Shown here: piece by piece, positions 10,071-18,098 of the stretch
How positions within the stretch are numbered: the stretch's first letter is position 1
Layout of the letters: every line of letters begins with the position of its first letter
Origin: Candidatus Mediterraneibacter faecipullorum
Lineage (GTDB): Bacteria; Bacillota; Clostridia; Lachnospirales; Lachnospiraceae
Reading direction: 5' to 3'
Length of the DNA: 42,655 bases
Assembly (NCBI GenBank): GCA_019119675.1
Contig: DWWO01000015.1
Location: forward strand, 1-42,655
Notes under the pieces: model-generated
Seen by the model: the letters and a program-made list of their open reading frames with translations, nothing else
What the model was told of the DNA's origin: nothing
Database searches by the model: none
Translations under genes and position numbers: made by a program

Positions 10071-10111
10071 GCCGGATAAAAACGTCATCTCCTGACTGAT
10101 CTTTATCCGGC
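10071..10111 (-). terminator. Intrinsic terminator after yajC
   Basis: Perfect 10-bp inverted pair GCCGGATAAA (10071-10080) / TTTATCCGGC (10102-10111), followed on the minus strand by TTTTGTT. It lies 20 bp after the yajC stop and separates yajC from the leuB promoter. Confidence 0.85.
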
Positions 10112-10130
10112 TGTTATTCCAGTTTTACTC

Positions 10131-10409
10131 TTACTCTGCGCTCGGTTTCTCGATCTGAGCGATCGCCGCTTTCTGCATCGGAATACGGCAGTTCTTGTTA
10201 TTTCCGAATTCTACGATCACGTCATCGTCCGTGATATCAATGATCACACCATAGAAACCGCTTGTTGTCAGTGCTGTATCGCCGACTTCCATGGACGCCA
10301 GCATCGCCTGTACTCTCTTCTGCTCTTTCTTCTGAGGACGCATGAGCAGGAACCACATAAGTCCGATCACAACAACCCACAGAATAAGCATACTTACCAT
10401 TTCACCCAT
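10131..10409 (-). CDS. yajC: Preprotein translocase accessory subunit YajC
   Basis: Small single-pass membrane protein (92 residues) that associates with the SecDF part of the Sec translocase. Residues about 5-22 form one hydrophobic helix (SMLILWVVVIGLMWFLLM), followed by the hallmark RPQKKEQKR and the cytoplasmic segment SMEVGDTALTTSGFYGVI, the most conserved stretch in the family. It lies downstream of tgt as in many bacteria (tgt-yajC), but here it has its own promoter and terminator. An AGGAGG site precedes the ATG. Confidence 0.96.
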   Translation of the reverse strand: MGEMVSMLILWVVVIGLMWFLLMRPQKKEQKRVQAMLASMEVGDTALTTSGFYGVIIDITDDDVIVEFGNNKNCRIPMQKAAIAQIEKPSAE

Positions 10410-10447
10410 GATATATTTCCTCCTAATTTCTATCCGACAATAAGTCT

Positions 10448-10476
10448 ACTATACACAAAAACAGCATTTTCTTCAA
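10448..10476 (-). promoter_or_regulatory. Promoter of yajC
   Basis: On the minus strand: -35 TTGAAG (10471-10476), 17-bp spacer, -10 TATAGT (10448-10453), in the gap between tgt and yajC. One or two mismatches per box. Confidence 0.65.
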
Positions 10477-10507
10477 GAGTTTTTTGAAAAACATGTAAAA
10501 AGCTGCG

Positions 10508-11635
10508 CTAGTGCTGCTTCATCCCATCCAGCTTCTTTTTCTTGTATGCCTTGTACTCTCCGGCATCGATGGCATCCCTGATCTCTTCCATCATTGTATT
10601 ATAAAAATACAGATTATGAAGGACACACAGACGCATTCCCAGCATTTCCTTTGCCTTGAGCAGATGCCTTATATAAGCCCTGCTGTAGCTCCTGCAGGCC
10701 GGACAGCCGCATCCCTCTTCAATTGGCCGGTCATCAAGTTCGTACTTCGCATTAAAGAGATTCATTTTCCCGTGATTGGTGTACACATGCCCGTGCCTGC
10801 CATTACGTGACGGATACACACAGTCAAAAAAGTCAACACCGCGGTCCACTGCTTCCAGGATATTGGCCGGAGTTCCCACCCCCATCAGATAGGTTGGCTT
10901 ATTCTCCGGCAGATAAGGAACTACCGCCTCAAGAATGCGGTACATTTCTTCATGGCTCTCTCCGACTGCCAGACCGCCCACTGCATACCCGTCCAGATCC
11001 AGTTCAGTGATCATCTGCGCATGGGCAATACGGATATCCTCGTATACGCCGCCCTGATTGATACCGAAAAGCATCTGATGAGGATTGATCGTATCCGGGA
11101 GAGAGTTCAGCCGGGCCATCTCATCCTTACAGCGTTTCAGCCAGCGTGCAGTGCGCTCTACGGAATTCTGAATGTATTTCTTATCCGCCACGCTGGACGG
11201 ACACTCATCAAAAGCCATGGCAATAGTGGAAGCCAGATTTGACTGGATCTGCATACTCTCCTCCGGCCCCATAAAGATTTTCCTTCCGTCAATGTGGGAA
11301 TGGAAATGAACGCCTTCCTCCTTTATCTTTCTCAGGGATGCCAGGGAGAACACCTGAAATCCGCCCGAATCTGTCAGGATCGGCTTGTCCCAGTTCATGA
11401 AGCGGTGCAGACCGCCAAGCTTTTTCACCACTTCATCTCCCGGTCTCACATGGAGATGATACGTGTTCGACAGCTCCACCTGCGTCTTGATCCCCCTAAG
11501 GTCATCTGTAGATACAGCGCCTTTGATCGCTGCGGCTGTTCCTACATTCATAAATACAGGGGTCTCGATCGTACCATGTACCGTGTGAAATCTTCCCCGC
11601 TTTGCCATCCCGTCTTTTTTCAGAAGTTCATACAT
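10508..11635 (-). CDS. tgt: Queuine (preQ1) tRNA-guanine transglycosylase
   Basis: Exchanges guanine at wobble position 34 of GUN-anticodon tRNAs for preQ1, the queuosine precursor. The 375-residue protein contains the nucleophile region ILTDSGGFQVFSLASLRK, the second Asp region DFFDCVYPSRNGRHGH, the substrate segment GGLAVGE, and a C-terminal zinc site with Cys in EEGCGCPACRSYSRAYIRHL and the following His. Length matches bacterial Tgt. It follows the L,D-transpeptidase by 44 bp, so it could share that promoter; queA and ruvB, frequent neighbours elsewhere, are absent here. Confidence 0.97.
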   Translation of the reverse strand: MYELLKKDGMAKRGRFHTVHGTIETPVFMNVGTAAAIKGAVSTDDLRGIKTQVELSNTYHLHVRPGDEVVKKLGGLHRFMNWDKPILTDSGGFQVFSLASLRKIKEEGVHFHSHIDGRKIFMGPEESMQIQSNLASTIAMAFDECPSSVADKKYIQNSVERTARWLKRCKDEMARLNSLPDTINPHQMLFGINQGGVYEDIRIAHAQMITELDLDGYAVGGLAVGESHEEMYRILEAVVPYLPENKPTYLMGVGTPANILEAVDRGVDFFDCVYPSRNGRHGHVYTNHGKMNLFNAKYELDDRPIEEGCGCPACRSYSRAYIRHLLKAKEMLGMRLCVLHNLYFYNTMMEEIRDAIDAGEYKAYKKKKLDGMKQH

Positions 11636-11679
11636 ATTATTATATCCTTATCCAAACTATTAATATCTTATCTGTTCGT

Positions 11680-13353
11680 TTAATTATGGACAATCACAGG
11701 AGTACCCGCACTGATCATGCCAAACAGCTGTTCTGCCTTGTCATATGGCATGTTGACACATCCATGAGATCCGTTTGTCTGATAGCGGGATCCGCCAAAT
11801 GATGACTGCCATGTAGCATCGTGGAACCCGTGTCCCTGCCAGGTAAACGGCATCCAGAACGCCACCGGAGTCTCGTAGCTTGGTTTTCCCGTAGCAGGAT
11901 CGACCTCACCTTTAAGGGTTGAATCACGCTCTGTATACAAGATAGAGTAGACACCTGTCGGAGTATCCCTTCCGTCTGCCGGAAGTCCTGTGACCACATC
12001 GGACTCCATTGCGATCGACCCGTCTACGATATACCACATATGCTGTGCAGCGATATCCACTTCAATATAGGTATTGCCCCAGTCCTGCGCGCCGTGAGAA
12101 GCCGCTGTCTGCTTATATGCCGGCTCTCTTTCCGCTACTTCGCCGTTTTTGATGCTGTTGATCAGATTCTCCGTCTCAGCAGCTTCATCGACGATCCATC
12201 CGTATGTACCGCCGGATACTTCTGCAGTCTTTCCCGTCGGTGTCGTGATCGTTCTGGAAGTTCCCACCGTATCATATTTACTGCCGAACTCCCGCATCCA
12301 TTCTCTGACAGCATCTTCATTGAATGTAACATTCATCTCGGCATCATATGTGATCCAGCCGGAAATAAGCTGTTTATCCACCACAATGCTTTCGTCCATC
12401 GGATAGGTAATGCTGGCTTTCAGATATGAATTCATCTCATCACAGGCCGCCTGTACTTCCGGTGAATCCGAGGTATATGCCGGCATAACGTAACATTCCT
12501 CGTCCATCATATCCAGAGTAGGATTGAACTCGGTAATATACTGTTCGATCTTCGCTGTCAGCGTTTCCATATCCACTTTCGTGCCATACTGCTCCTCTGC
12601 AACAACAAAGGAATTGCCGTCGTATTCCGGATGCGCAGATACCGGATCTGTCTGCTCGGCTGTCACTGCCTGCAGGTTCTCTATTCTCTCCTGAAGCGCA
12701 GCTTCATCATATTCCACTTCGATCGTAACATCCGCGCTGGATTTGGCGAAAAGCGACACGATCCACAGCAGCTGGTTCTGTGCATCCAGGGCATCTTCCA
12801 CCTGTGAATTTTCTTTATACGTAAGAGAAATATCTGTTCCGCTGATCACATCAGAGACATTATTCTGTTCCTGAATAGTCAATTCATACTCCGCTACCTG
12901 TTCTTTCAGATAATCCTCTACATCAGCAGCCGTTTTTCCGGAAAAATCTTTCCCGTTGACTGTAGTATTCACGAGAAAGTGACTCATAAAAAAGACCGCA
13001 GCGCCAAGGTAGATCACCAGAAGAGCACCTACAATGCTCCCCGCAATGATCCATGGCTTTTTGCTCATGCTTTTCTTTCTCCTGCCTCTCCTTCTTGCAC
13101 CGCGTCTCCTTCTCGCTGACGTTCGGGGACGTACTTCGTCAATTTCATCAACTTCCTCCATACCGCTCTCTTCCGCAGTATCGCCTTCCTCAATCACTTC
13201 ATCTTCAGCATCGTCTCCCATGATATCTTCGTCTGCACCCCCATCGATGAATTCATCGTCCGTCTCTTCCCGGATATCATCATATGTACTGTCGTTTTTA
13301 ATGTCTATATTTTCCTGATGTATCTCAGATTTTTGATTCTCATTTCTGCTCAT
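11680..13353 (-). CDS. Membrane-anchored L,D-transpeptidase (YkuD domain)
   Basis: Likely makes 3-3 or related crosslinks in peptidoglycan. The 557-residue protein has four parts. First, a very acidic cytoplasmic tail (about residues 25-75). Second, an Arg/Lys block (80-99) before one transmembrane helix (101-123). Third, an extracytoplasmic region (about 130-380) like the peptidoglycan-binding PG_binding_4/VanW-associated domains. Fourth, a C-terminal YkuD domain with the catalytic motif SHGCVNM, Cys near residue 532, and the upstream HGFHDATW. The protein has no cleavable signal peptide, so it should stay anchored with the catalytic domain outside. Divergent from aroC, with its own promoter. 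Family call is secure; crosslink type is not visible. Confidence 0.93.
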   Translation of the reverse strand: MSRNENQKSEIHQENIDIKNDSTYDDIREETDDEFIDGGADEDIMGDDAEDEVIEEGDTAEESGMEEVDEIDEVRPRTSARRRRGARRRGRRKKSMSKKPWIIAGSIVGALLVIYLGAAVFFMSHFLVNTTVNGKDFSGKTAADVEDYLKEQVAEYELTIQEQNNVSDVISGTDISLTYKENSQVEDALDAQNQLLWIVSLFAKSSADVTIEVEYDEAALQERIENLQAVTAEQTDPVSAHPEYDGNSFVVAEEQYGTKVDMETLTAKIEQYITEFNPTLDMMDEECYVMPAYTSDSPEVQAACDEMNSYLKASITYPMDESIVVDKQLISGWITYDAEMNVTFNEDAVREWMREFGSKYDTVGTSRTITTPTGKTAEVSGGTYGWIVDEAAETENLINSIKNGEVAEREPAYKQTAASHGAQDWGNTYIEVDIAAQHMWYIVDGSIAMESDVVTGLPADGRDTPTGVYSILYTERDSTLKGEVDPATGKPSYETPVAFWMPFTWQGHGFHDATWQSSFGGSRYQTNGSHGCVNMPYDKAEQLFGMISAGTPVIVHN

Positions 13354-13389
13354 CAGTCAGCCTTCTCTCCTTTACTCAATCTCGTCAAC

Positions 13390-13418
13390 ATTATAGTACG
13401 TACAGTACAAAAAGTAAA
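13390..13418 (-). promoter_or_regulatory. Promoter of the L,D-transpeptidase
   Basis: On the minus strand: -35 TTTACT (13413-13418), 17-bp spacer, -10 TATAAT (13390-13395). Four GTAC tetramers (13396, 13400, 13405, 13419) sit inside and just upstream of the spacer. Confidence 0.6.
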
Positions 13419-13430
13419 GTACACTTCCAC

Positions 13431-13460
13431 TTGTCAATAACAGGTGTCTTCCTATATAAT
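13431..13460 (+). promoter_or_regulatory. Promoter of aroC
   Basis: -35 TTGTCA (13431-13436), 18-bp spacer, -10 TATAAT (13455-13460), about 37 bp before the chosen aroC start. It is back to back with the L,D-transpeptidase promoter. Confidence 0.7.
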
Positions 13461-13497
13461 GGTTTTTATGTACAGATCAGAAAGGAGAACATCTATT

Positions 13498-14592
13498 ATG
13501 AGTGGTTCATCATTTGGCAAAATATTCCGCATAACAACATGGGGTGAATCCCATGGCCCGGGTATCGGTGTTGTGATAGACGGCTGTCCCGCCGGGCTCG
13601 CACTTTGCGAAGACCACATCCAGAAGTTTCTTGACCGCAGGAAACCCGGGCAGAGCAAATATACAACAAAGAGAAATGAGGCAGATTCTGTAGAGATACT
13701 CTCCGGTGTATTCGAGGGAAAAACCACCGGGACTCCTATCTCTCTTCTCGTTCGCAATCAGGATCAGCGCTCCCGCGATTACGGCAATATTGCAGAGCTG
13801 TTCCGCCCCGGACATGCCGATTATCCTTTTACAGAAAAATACGGGATCCGGGATTACCGGGGAGGCGGCCGCTCCTCCGGCAGAGAGACGATCGGACGTG
13901 TTGCGGCAGGTGCCGTCGCTTCACTTATCCTGAATGAACTGGGTATCTCCGTACGGGCCTATACCAAATCCATAGGTCCGTTCTCTGTCAATGAAGAAGA
14001 TTATCACTTCTCCGAAATTGAAGAAAACAGCCTGTACATGCCGAACAATGCTGCAGCAGAACAGGCCGGGGAATATATCAGTTCATTAATGGCAGAAAAA
14101 GACTCCTGTGGCGGTATCATCGAATGCATCGCCGACCACCTTCCTGTGGGACTCGGAGAACCTGTATTTGACAAGCTTGATGCACTTCTTGCACAGGCAG
14201 TCATGTCAGTCGGTGCCGTCAAAGGGGTTGAAATCGGTGATGGTTTTAAAGCCGCATTGTCAACCGGCAGCAAAAACAACGATCCTTTCCGCGCCGAAGA
14301 CGGGCATATCTGTAAGGAATCCAACCATGCAGGCGGTACGCTCGGCGGCATGAGCGACGGTTCACGGCTGATCCTGCGGGCTGCCGTCAAACCCACTTCG
14401 TCTATTGCCAGGACCCAGCAGACTGTCAATATTTCCGGTGAAAACACAGACATCACAGTGCTCGGGCGGCATGATCCGGTCATTGTCCCCCGCGCAGTCG
14501 TAGTCGTAGAATCAATGGCCGCGATCACGCTCGTTGATCTGCTCCTGCAAAATATGACAGCCAGAATGGAACATCTCAAAAAAATCTATTAA
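13498..14592 (+). CDS. aroC: Chorismate synthase
   Basis: Converts 5-enolpyruvylshikimate-3-phosphate to chorismate using reduced FMN, last step of the shikimate pathway. The protein is 364 residues with SFGKIFRITTWGESHGPGIGVVIDGCPAGL, here quoted in parts: FRITTWGESHG is the first AroC signature, YRGGGRSSGRET the second region, and GKESNHAGGTLGG-like (CKESNHAGGTLGGMSDG) the third. I chose the ATG after AGAAAGGAGAACATCT; extending upstream to a GTG at 13444 would run through the -10 box. It is a lone plus-strand gene among minus-strand neighbours and converges on the nucleoside kinase with only 19 bp between stops and no visible terminator. Confidence 0.95.
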   Translation: MSGSSFGKIFRITTWGESHGPGIGVVIDGCPAGLALCEDHIQKFLDRRKPGQSKYTTKRNEADSVEILSGVFEGKTTGTPISLLVRNQDQRSRDYGNIAELFRPGHADYPFTEKYGIRDYRGGGRSSGRETIGRVAAGAVASLILNELGISVRAYTKSIGPFSVNEEDYHFSEIEENSLYMPNNAAAEQAGEYISSLMAEKDSCGGIIECIADHLPVGLGEPVFDKLDALLAQAVMSVGAVKGVEIGDGFKAALSTGSKNNDPFRAEDGHICKESNHAGGTLGGMSDGSRLILRAAVKPTSSIARTQQTVNISGENTDITVLGRHDPVIVPRAVVVVESMAAITLVDLLLQNMTARMEHLKKIY

Positions 14593-14611
14593 ATGTCATC
14601 AATCTTGAAAT

Positions 14612-16282
14612 CTAAACACGGAAACATCCGCCGCCGATGAATTCTCTTAACAGGGAATTCGTCGGCACATATTCACTTCCGATCCCTACAAAATAGTCAA
14701 AGAACTTAAGAAGGCGCTTCGCCTCCAGATATTCTTCTGCTTCTTTATCCACACCGAACAATAACGGTTCCACATACTGTTTGAGGACTGCCAGTTCATA
14801 GAGAAGTGATGAATTAAACATTACATCTGCCTGTTCCTGATATGGGAAAATATTTTCCTCCTCCCCACGCCGGACAGAGGGCCACATAGAAATAGTCCGC
14901 ATGGCCGAAGAACCGCGTGTGCGGGCATCGCGTACGATCCGGCGGATCAGGCGTCCGTCTGTGGACGGGATCCTGTTATGCTCATCGATATTGAGCTGTG
15001 TCAGGGCACTGATATAGATCTTGAATTTGTATTCATCTCTCATCGCTTCTGTCAGCTTAGGATTCAGACAATGGATTCCCTCAATTACAAGGATATCATC
15101 CGGTCCCAGTCTCTTCGGGCGATTCTCATATTTTCTTTTGCCCGTTTTAAAATCAAAAACAGGCAGATATACTTCCTCTCCCCGCAGAAGAGCCTCCATA
15201 TCTGTATTAAACTTCTCAATATCAATTGCTTCCAGACATTCAAAATTATAATTCCCGTCTTTGTCTCTCGGAGTATGCTCTCTGTCCACAAAATAATTGT
15301 CCACAGCTATGGGATGTGGTTTGAGCCCGTTGACCCGCAGCTGTATCGACAACCTGTGGGAAAACGTCGTCTTGCCCGAGGAAGACGGACCTGCGATCAG
15401 GACAAACCTTGTATTGCCCTTTTCGGATATCTGCTTTGCGATTTCTCCGATCTGACGTTCCTGATGTGCCTCCTGCACAAGCACAACTTCACGCATGTCA
15501 TTCTTTGTGATCATATCATTGAGCGCCCCTACAGTCTCGATATCCTGACAGTCTCCCCACTGTACGGACTCTTTCAGCACGTGGAAAAGTTTCGGACTGG
15601 GGATAAATTCCGGCACCTCCTCCGGCATTTCCCGGGATGGCATCTGAAGTACAAATCCCCCGTCATAGAGATGCAGCGAAAAATATTTCAGGCATCCCGC
15701 ATCCGGAACCATATATCCGTAATAATAGTCCTCAAATTCATTGATGCTGTATATATTGACTTTCGATACACGTCTGTACTCAAAAAGACGCTCTTTGTCA
15801 TACATTCCGTGTCTATGGAAAAGCTCGATCGCATCATCCGTATGCACGGATCTCTTGTCAATCTGTATCCGCTGTTCGGAGAGTTCTCTCATACGGTCTG
15901 ATACTTTTTTGAGAAATTCTTCATCAAGGAGCACCCGCCCCTCCACAGTACAATAGTAACCTTTATCGAGGGAAAAATGGATCCTGACACGCTCTACTTT
16001 ATCATGTCCGGCAGCATCATGGACTGCTTTGACAAGCAGAAAGCACATACTTCTCTTGTACGCCGCATGACCGATCGCATCCCCGGTCGTCACAAATCGC
16101 AGTTCACAGTCCTTCTCCAGTGTCTTTCTGAGTTCCTGCAGATGGAATCCCCCCGCAAATACAAGCACGATCTGATGCTCATAATGCGGCTGGAAATCTG
16201 CCGCAATCTCCTGGTACGTAGTTCCCGCCTTATATTCCCTTATTTCGCCGTCTACCGTAACTTTACACATACGTGCAGCCAT
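14612..16282 (-). CDS. TGS-domain nucleoside (uridine) kinase-like protein
   Basis: Fusion of a threonyl-tRNA-synthetase-like N-terminal half to a P-loop uridine kinase/phosphoribulokinase domain. Residues about 1-65 look like a TGS fold (VTVDGEIREYKAGTTYQEIA). Residues 66-230 resemble the second additional domain of ThrRS, although the HxxxH editing signature is reduced to GHAAY. The kinase begins with a clean Walker A, GPSSSGKTT (298-306), and has DNYFVDREHTPRD and LVIEGIHCLNP, as in Udk. The 556-residue length and architecture match a known clostridial and Thermotoga family whose physiological substrate is not settled for most members. An ATG four codons later is an equally possible start. 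It stands 34 bp after the nif3-like gene. Confidence 0.85.
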   Translation of the reverse strand: MAARMCKVTVDGEIREYKAGTTYQEIAADFQPHYEHQIVLVFAGGFHLQELRKTLEKDCELRFVTTGDAIGHAAYKRSMCFLLVKAVHDAAGHDKVERVRIHFSLDKGYYCTVEGRVLLDEEFLKKVSDRMRELSEQRIQIDKRSVHTDDAIELFHRHGMYDKERLFEYRRVSKVNIYSINEFEDYYYGYMVPDAGCLKYFSLHLYDGGFVLQMPSREMPEEVPEFIPSPKLFHVLKESVQWGDCQDIETVGALNDMITKNDMREVVLVQEAHQERQIGEIAKQISEKGNTRFVLIAGPSSSGKTTFSHRLSIQLRVNGLKPHPIAVDNYFVDREHTPRDKDGNYNFECLEAIDIEKFNTDMEALLRGEEVYLPVFDFKTGKRKYENRPKRLGPDDILVIEGIHCLNPKLTEAMRDEYKFKIYISALTQLNIDEHNRIPSTDGRLIRRIVRDARTRGSSAMRTISMWPSVRRGEEENIFPYQEQADVMFNSSLLYELAVLKQYVEPLLFGVDKEAEEYLEAKRLLKFFDYFVGIGSEYVPTNSLLREFIGGGCFRV

Positions 16283-16315
16283 CTGTCTCCTCCATTTACT
16301 TTCAAACTCTGCTTT

Positions 16316-17098
16316 TTAGATCACCTGGAACGGATGGACGACCGGAGTCGCCACAATTTCCAGTACAGGAAGCTTATCTTCAAGAAATTGTTTCATATCA
16401 TCGATGAATATATATTCCGTCCCGTAATGTCCGGCATCAATGACTGAAAGACCCTGCTCGACAGCATCCAGGCCGTCATGGTGGCCGATATCACCCGTCA
16501 CAAGCACGTCTGCCCCTTTAGCAATAGCAGGAGCAACAGCTGTTTTCCCTGATCCCGGCGATATTGCAAGCCTTGACACTTTCTTATCCATATCACCGAA
16601 TACTTTCAGGCTTCCCAGCTTCAGTCTATGCTTCACATAGACACAGCATTCCTCCAGAGTCATCGTTTTCTCAAGATCTCCGATGCGTCCGATGCCTTCC
16701 TCTCCTCCGTCTCCGCTCATCGTAACATCCAGTACCTGTGTATTTTTTATCCCCAGGATTTTCTCTGAAAGAGCAGCCATGCCGAGTACATCGTAGTTTG
16801 TGTGCATTGCATAATAGGAAATATCATTTTGAATCAGTTTTACCACTCTTTTGCTGATAAAATCTTCATCTGTTACCCTTTTCAGCGGAGAAAAAATCAG
16901 CGGATGGTGGGTGATCAGCATATCGGCTCCCGCCAGGACCGCGCGGTCGATAACCTTGTCTGTCGCGTCAAGCGCCAGATATACACGGTTCACTTCCTTT
17001 TCTGCTCTTCCGGCAAGGAGCCCTACATTATCAAAATCAAGCGCCGCACTCTTCGGGTACGCCGCCTCGATAACCTGCATGATTTCTTTACACAGCAT
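16316..17098 (-). CDS. NIF3-family dinuclear metal protein (GTP cyclohydrolase I type 2 homologue)
   Basis: 260-residue member of the NIF3/YqfO family, cytoplasmic hexamers with two bound metal ions. Metal-ligand regions are visible: MLITHHPLIFSPL, MHTNYDVL, and the C-terminal DIGHHDGLDAVEQGLSVIDAGHYGTEYIF. The protein lacks the extra PII-like insertion found in Bacillus YqfO, so it is the short form. It overlaps the end of trmK by 11 bases, an arrangement that recurs in Firmicutes (trmK-nif3 following rpoD). Often annotated as GTP cyclohydrolase type 2, but a biochemical role is uncertain. Confidence 0.93.
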   Translation of the reverse strand: MLCKEIMQVIEAAYPKSAALDFDNVGLLAGRAEKEVNRVYLALDATDKVIDRAVLAGADMLITHHPLIFSPLKRVTDEDFISKRVVKLIQNDISYYAMHTNYDVLGMAALSEKILGIKNTQVLDVTMSGDGGEEGIGRIGDLEKTMTLEECCVYVKHRLKLGSLKVFGDMDKKVSRLAISPGSGKTAVAPAIAKGADVLVTGDIGHHDGLDAVEQGLSVIDAGHYGTEYIFIDDMKQFLEDKLPVLEIVATPVVHPFQVI

Positions 17099-17843
17099 AA
17101 TGATCCATCCCTCTCTCAGCTATTTTTAATTCTTCCTCAAGTTCTGTTATCCTCCGGCGCACATCTGTCGAATCTCTGTCTTTCAGTCTGTCCAGAATCT
17201 GAGTACGAATACGGATTTCTCTCTGGAGGTATTCCTGCAGCACCGGATGTTTCCCTTCCAGCAGAAGTTTTCCATACTGCAGCTCCGCCGCATCCCAGCC
17301 CTCCGCACTATACTCTTCTTCATCCGGCGCTTCCCAGCCGGATTCATTCCGTGCGTCGGACTCATCCCCGGGCGGCCTTACTTTCATCATAGGATAATAT
17401 TTGCCGTCTTCTTCCACCATATCTTCTCTAAGAAAGAAAAAGCCTTCCTCCAAAAGAAAGGCTCGGACTTTTTCTATCTCTGACTGAGGCTGGAGGATGC
17501 ATTCCTTTAAAGAACGCACGGTATCCGCCCCCTCTTTCAGGATGCGGATCGTCAGCAGTCCGCCCATTCCCGCGATCACGGCCGAATCCGCTTCATTCTT
17601 TTCCAGCGCGGCAAATCCGTCTGAAATGCGGGTCGCAATTCTTTTTTCCAGTCCGTACGTCCGGATGTTCTCCTCCGCCCGGAGAAGTGGTCCGCGGTTT
17701 ACATCCATAGCGACCGCCGCCGGTATCTTTCCGGTACTGACCAGAAAGATCGGGATATAGGCGTGATCTGTGCCGATATCTGCCAATCTGTATCCGTCAG
17801 TCACCAGCGAGGCAACCGCATTTAAGCGTTTCGATAACTCCAT
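17088..17843 (-). CDS. trmK: tRNA (adenine(22)-N(1))-methyltransferase
   Basis: SAM-dependent methylation of A22 in the D-loop of tRNA. In 251 residues: MELSKRLNAVASLVTDGYRLADIGTDHAYIP, quoted in parts, gives the SAM loop ADIGTDHAYIP near residues 20-30; AMDVNRGPLLRAEENI follows; AVIAGMGGLLTIRIL is the catalytic-region motif; ILQPQSEIEKVRAFLLEEGF is the family's conserved stretch. The C-terminal ~75 residues form a charged, probably coiled-coil tail. I start at the ATG behind ATGGAGAAAAT; an upstream in-frame start would read into the structured repeat cluster that fills the gap to rpoD. Operon partner of nif3 downstream. Confidence 0.93.
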   Translation of the reverse strand: MELSKRLNAVASLVTDGYRLADIGTDHAYIPIFLVSTGKIPAAVAMDVNRGPLLRAEENIRTYGLEKRIATRISDGFAALEKNEADSAVIAGMGGLLTIRILKEGADTVRSLKECILQPQSEIEKVRAFLLEEGFFFLREDMVEEDGKYYPMMKVRPPGDESDARNESGWEAPDEEEYSAEGWDAAELQYGKLLLEGKHPVLQEYLQREIRIRTQILDRLKDRDSTDVRRRITELEEELKIAERGMDHYAV

Positions 17844-17861
17844 ATTTTCTCCATCTTCATA

Positions 17862-18009
17862 TCCACAGTTCAGCCGCGCCATTCGGAAATCCGCACTCCG
17901 TGCTTCCCGCGGCTCTCGCCGCTGATTTCCCTTCCGCGCGTCCACAGTTCAGCCGCGCCATTCGGAAATCCGCACTCCGTGCTTCCCGCGGCTGCCGCCG
18001 CTGATTTCC
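17862..18009 (-). repeat. Tandem 69-bp structured repeat (two copies)
   Basis: Copy 1 spans 17862-17930 and copy 2 spans 17941-18009, period 79, with two mismatches. On the minus strand each copy can fold into a three-way junction. GGAAATC pairs with GATTTCC at the base. Inside are GCGGC-loop-GCCGC (loop GAGA in one copy, GGCA in the other) and GCAC-GGA-GTGC. Each unit ends GGCTGAACTGT, which is the reverse complement of ACAGTTCAGCC, the start of the long hairpin beside rpoD. The cluster fills the whole gap between rpoD and trmK and reaches the trmK ribosome-binding region. It looks non-coding. Confidence 0.85.
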
Positions 18010-18028
18010 TCATAGGCAGGCGCTCACT

Positions 18029-18090
18029 CCATGCGTGTCTATGTCCAGTTGAATATGCAAGCATATTCCTTTGGACATAGGCACGCATGG
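18029..18090 (-). repeat. Long imperfect hairpin directly after rpoD
   Basis: A 26-bp stem: CCATGCGTG (18029), CTATGTCCA and GAATATGC pair with GCATATTC, TGGACATAG and CACGCATGG (ending 18090). It has a single T/G mismatch, one 3x3 internal loop and a 2-base apex. It begins nine bases after the rpoD stop. No T-run follows, so it is not a standard terminator. It may stabilise the rpoD mRNA 3' end or be one arm of a repeat element that includes the adjacent tandem copies. Confidence 0.8.
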
Positions 18091-18098
18091 CTGAACTG

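Noticed and set aside
13444..13497. Upstream GTG start for aroC
   Set aside because: It would run through the -10 box, and the ATG at 13498 has the ribosome site and the conserved N-terminus.
17844..17945. N-terminal extension of trmK
   Set aside because: It translates the structured repeat; the ATG at 17843 has its own site and matches the family start.
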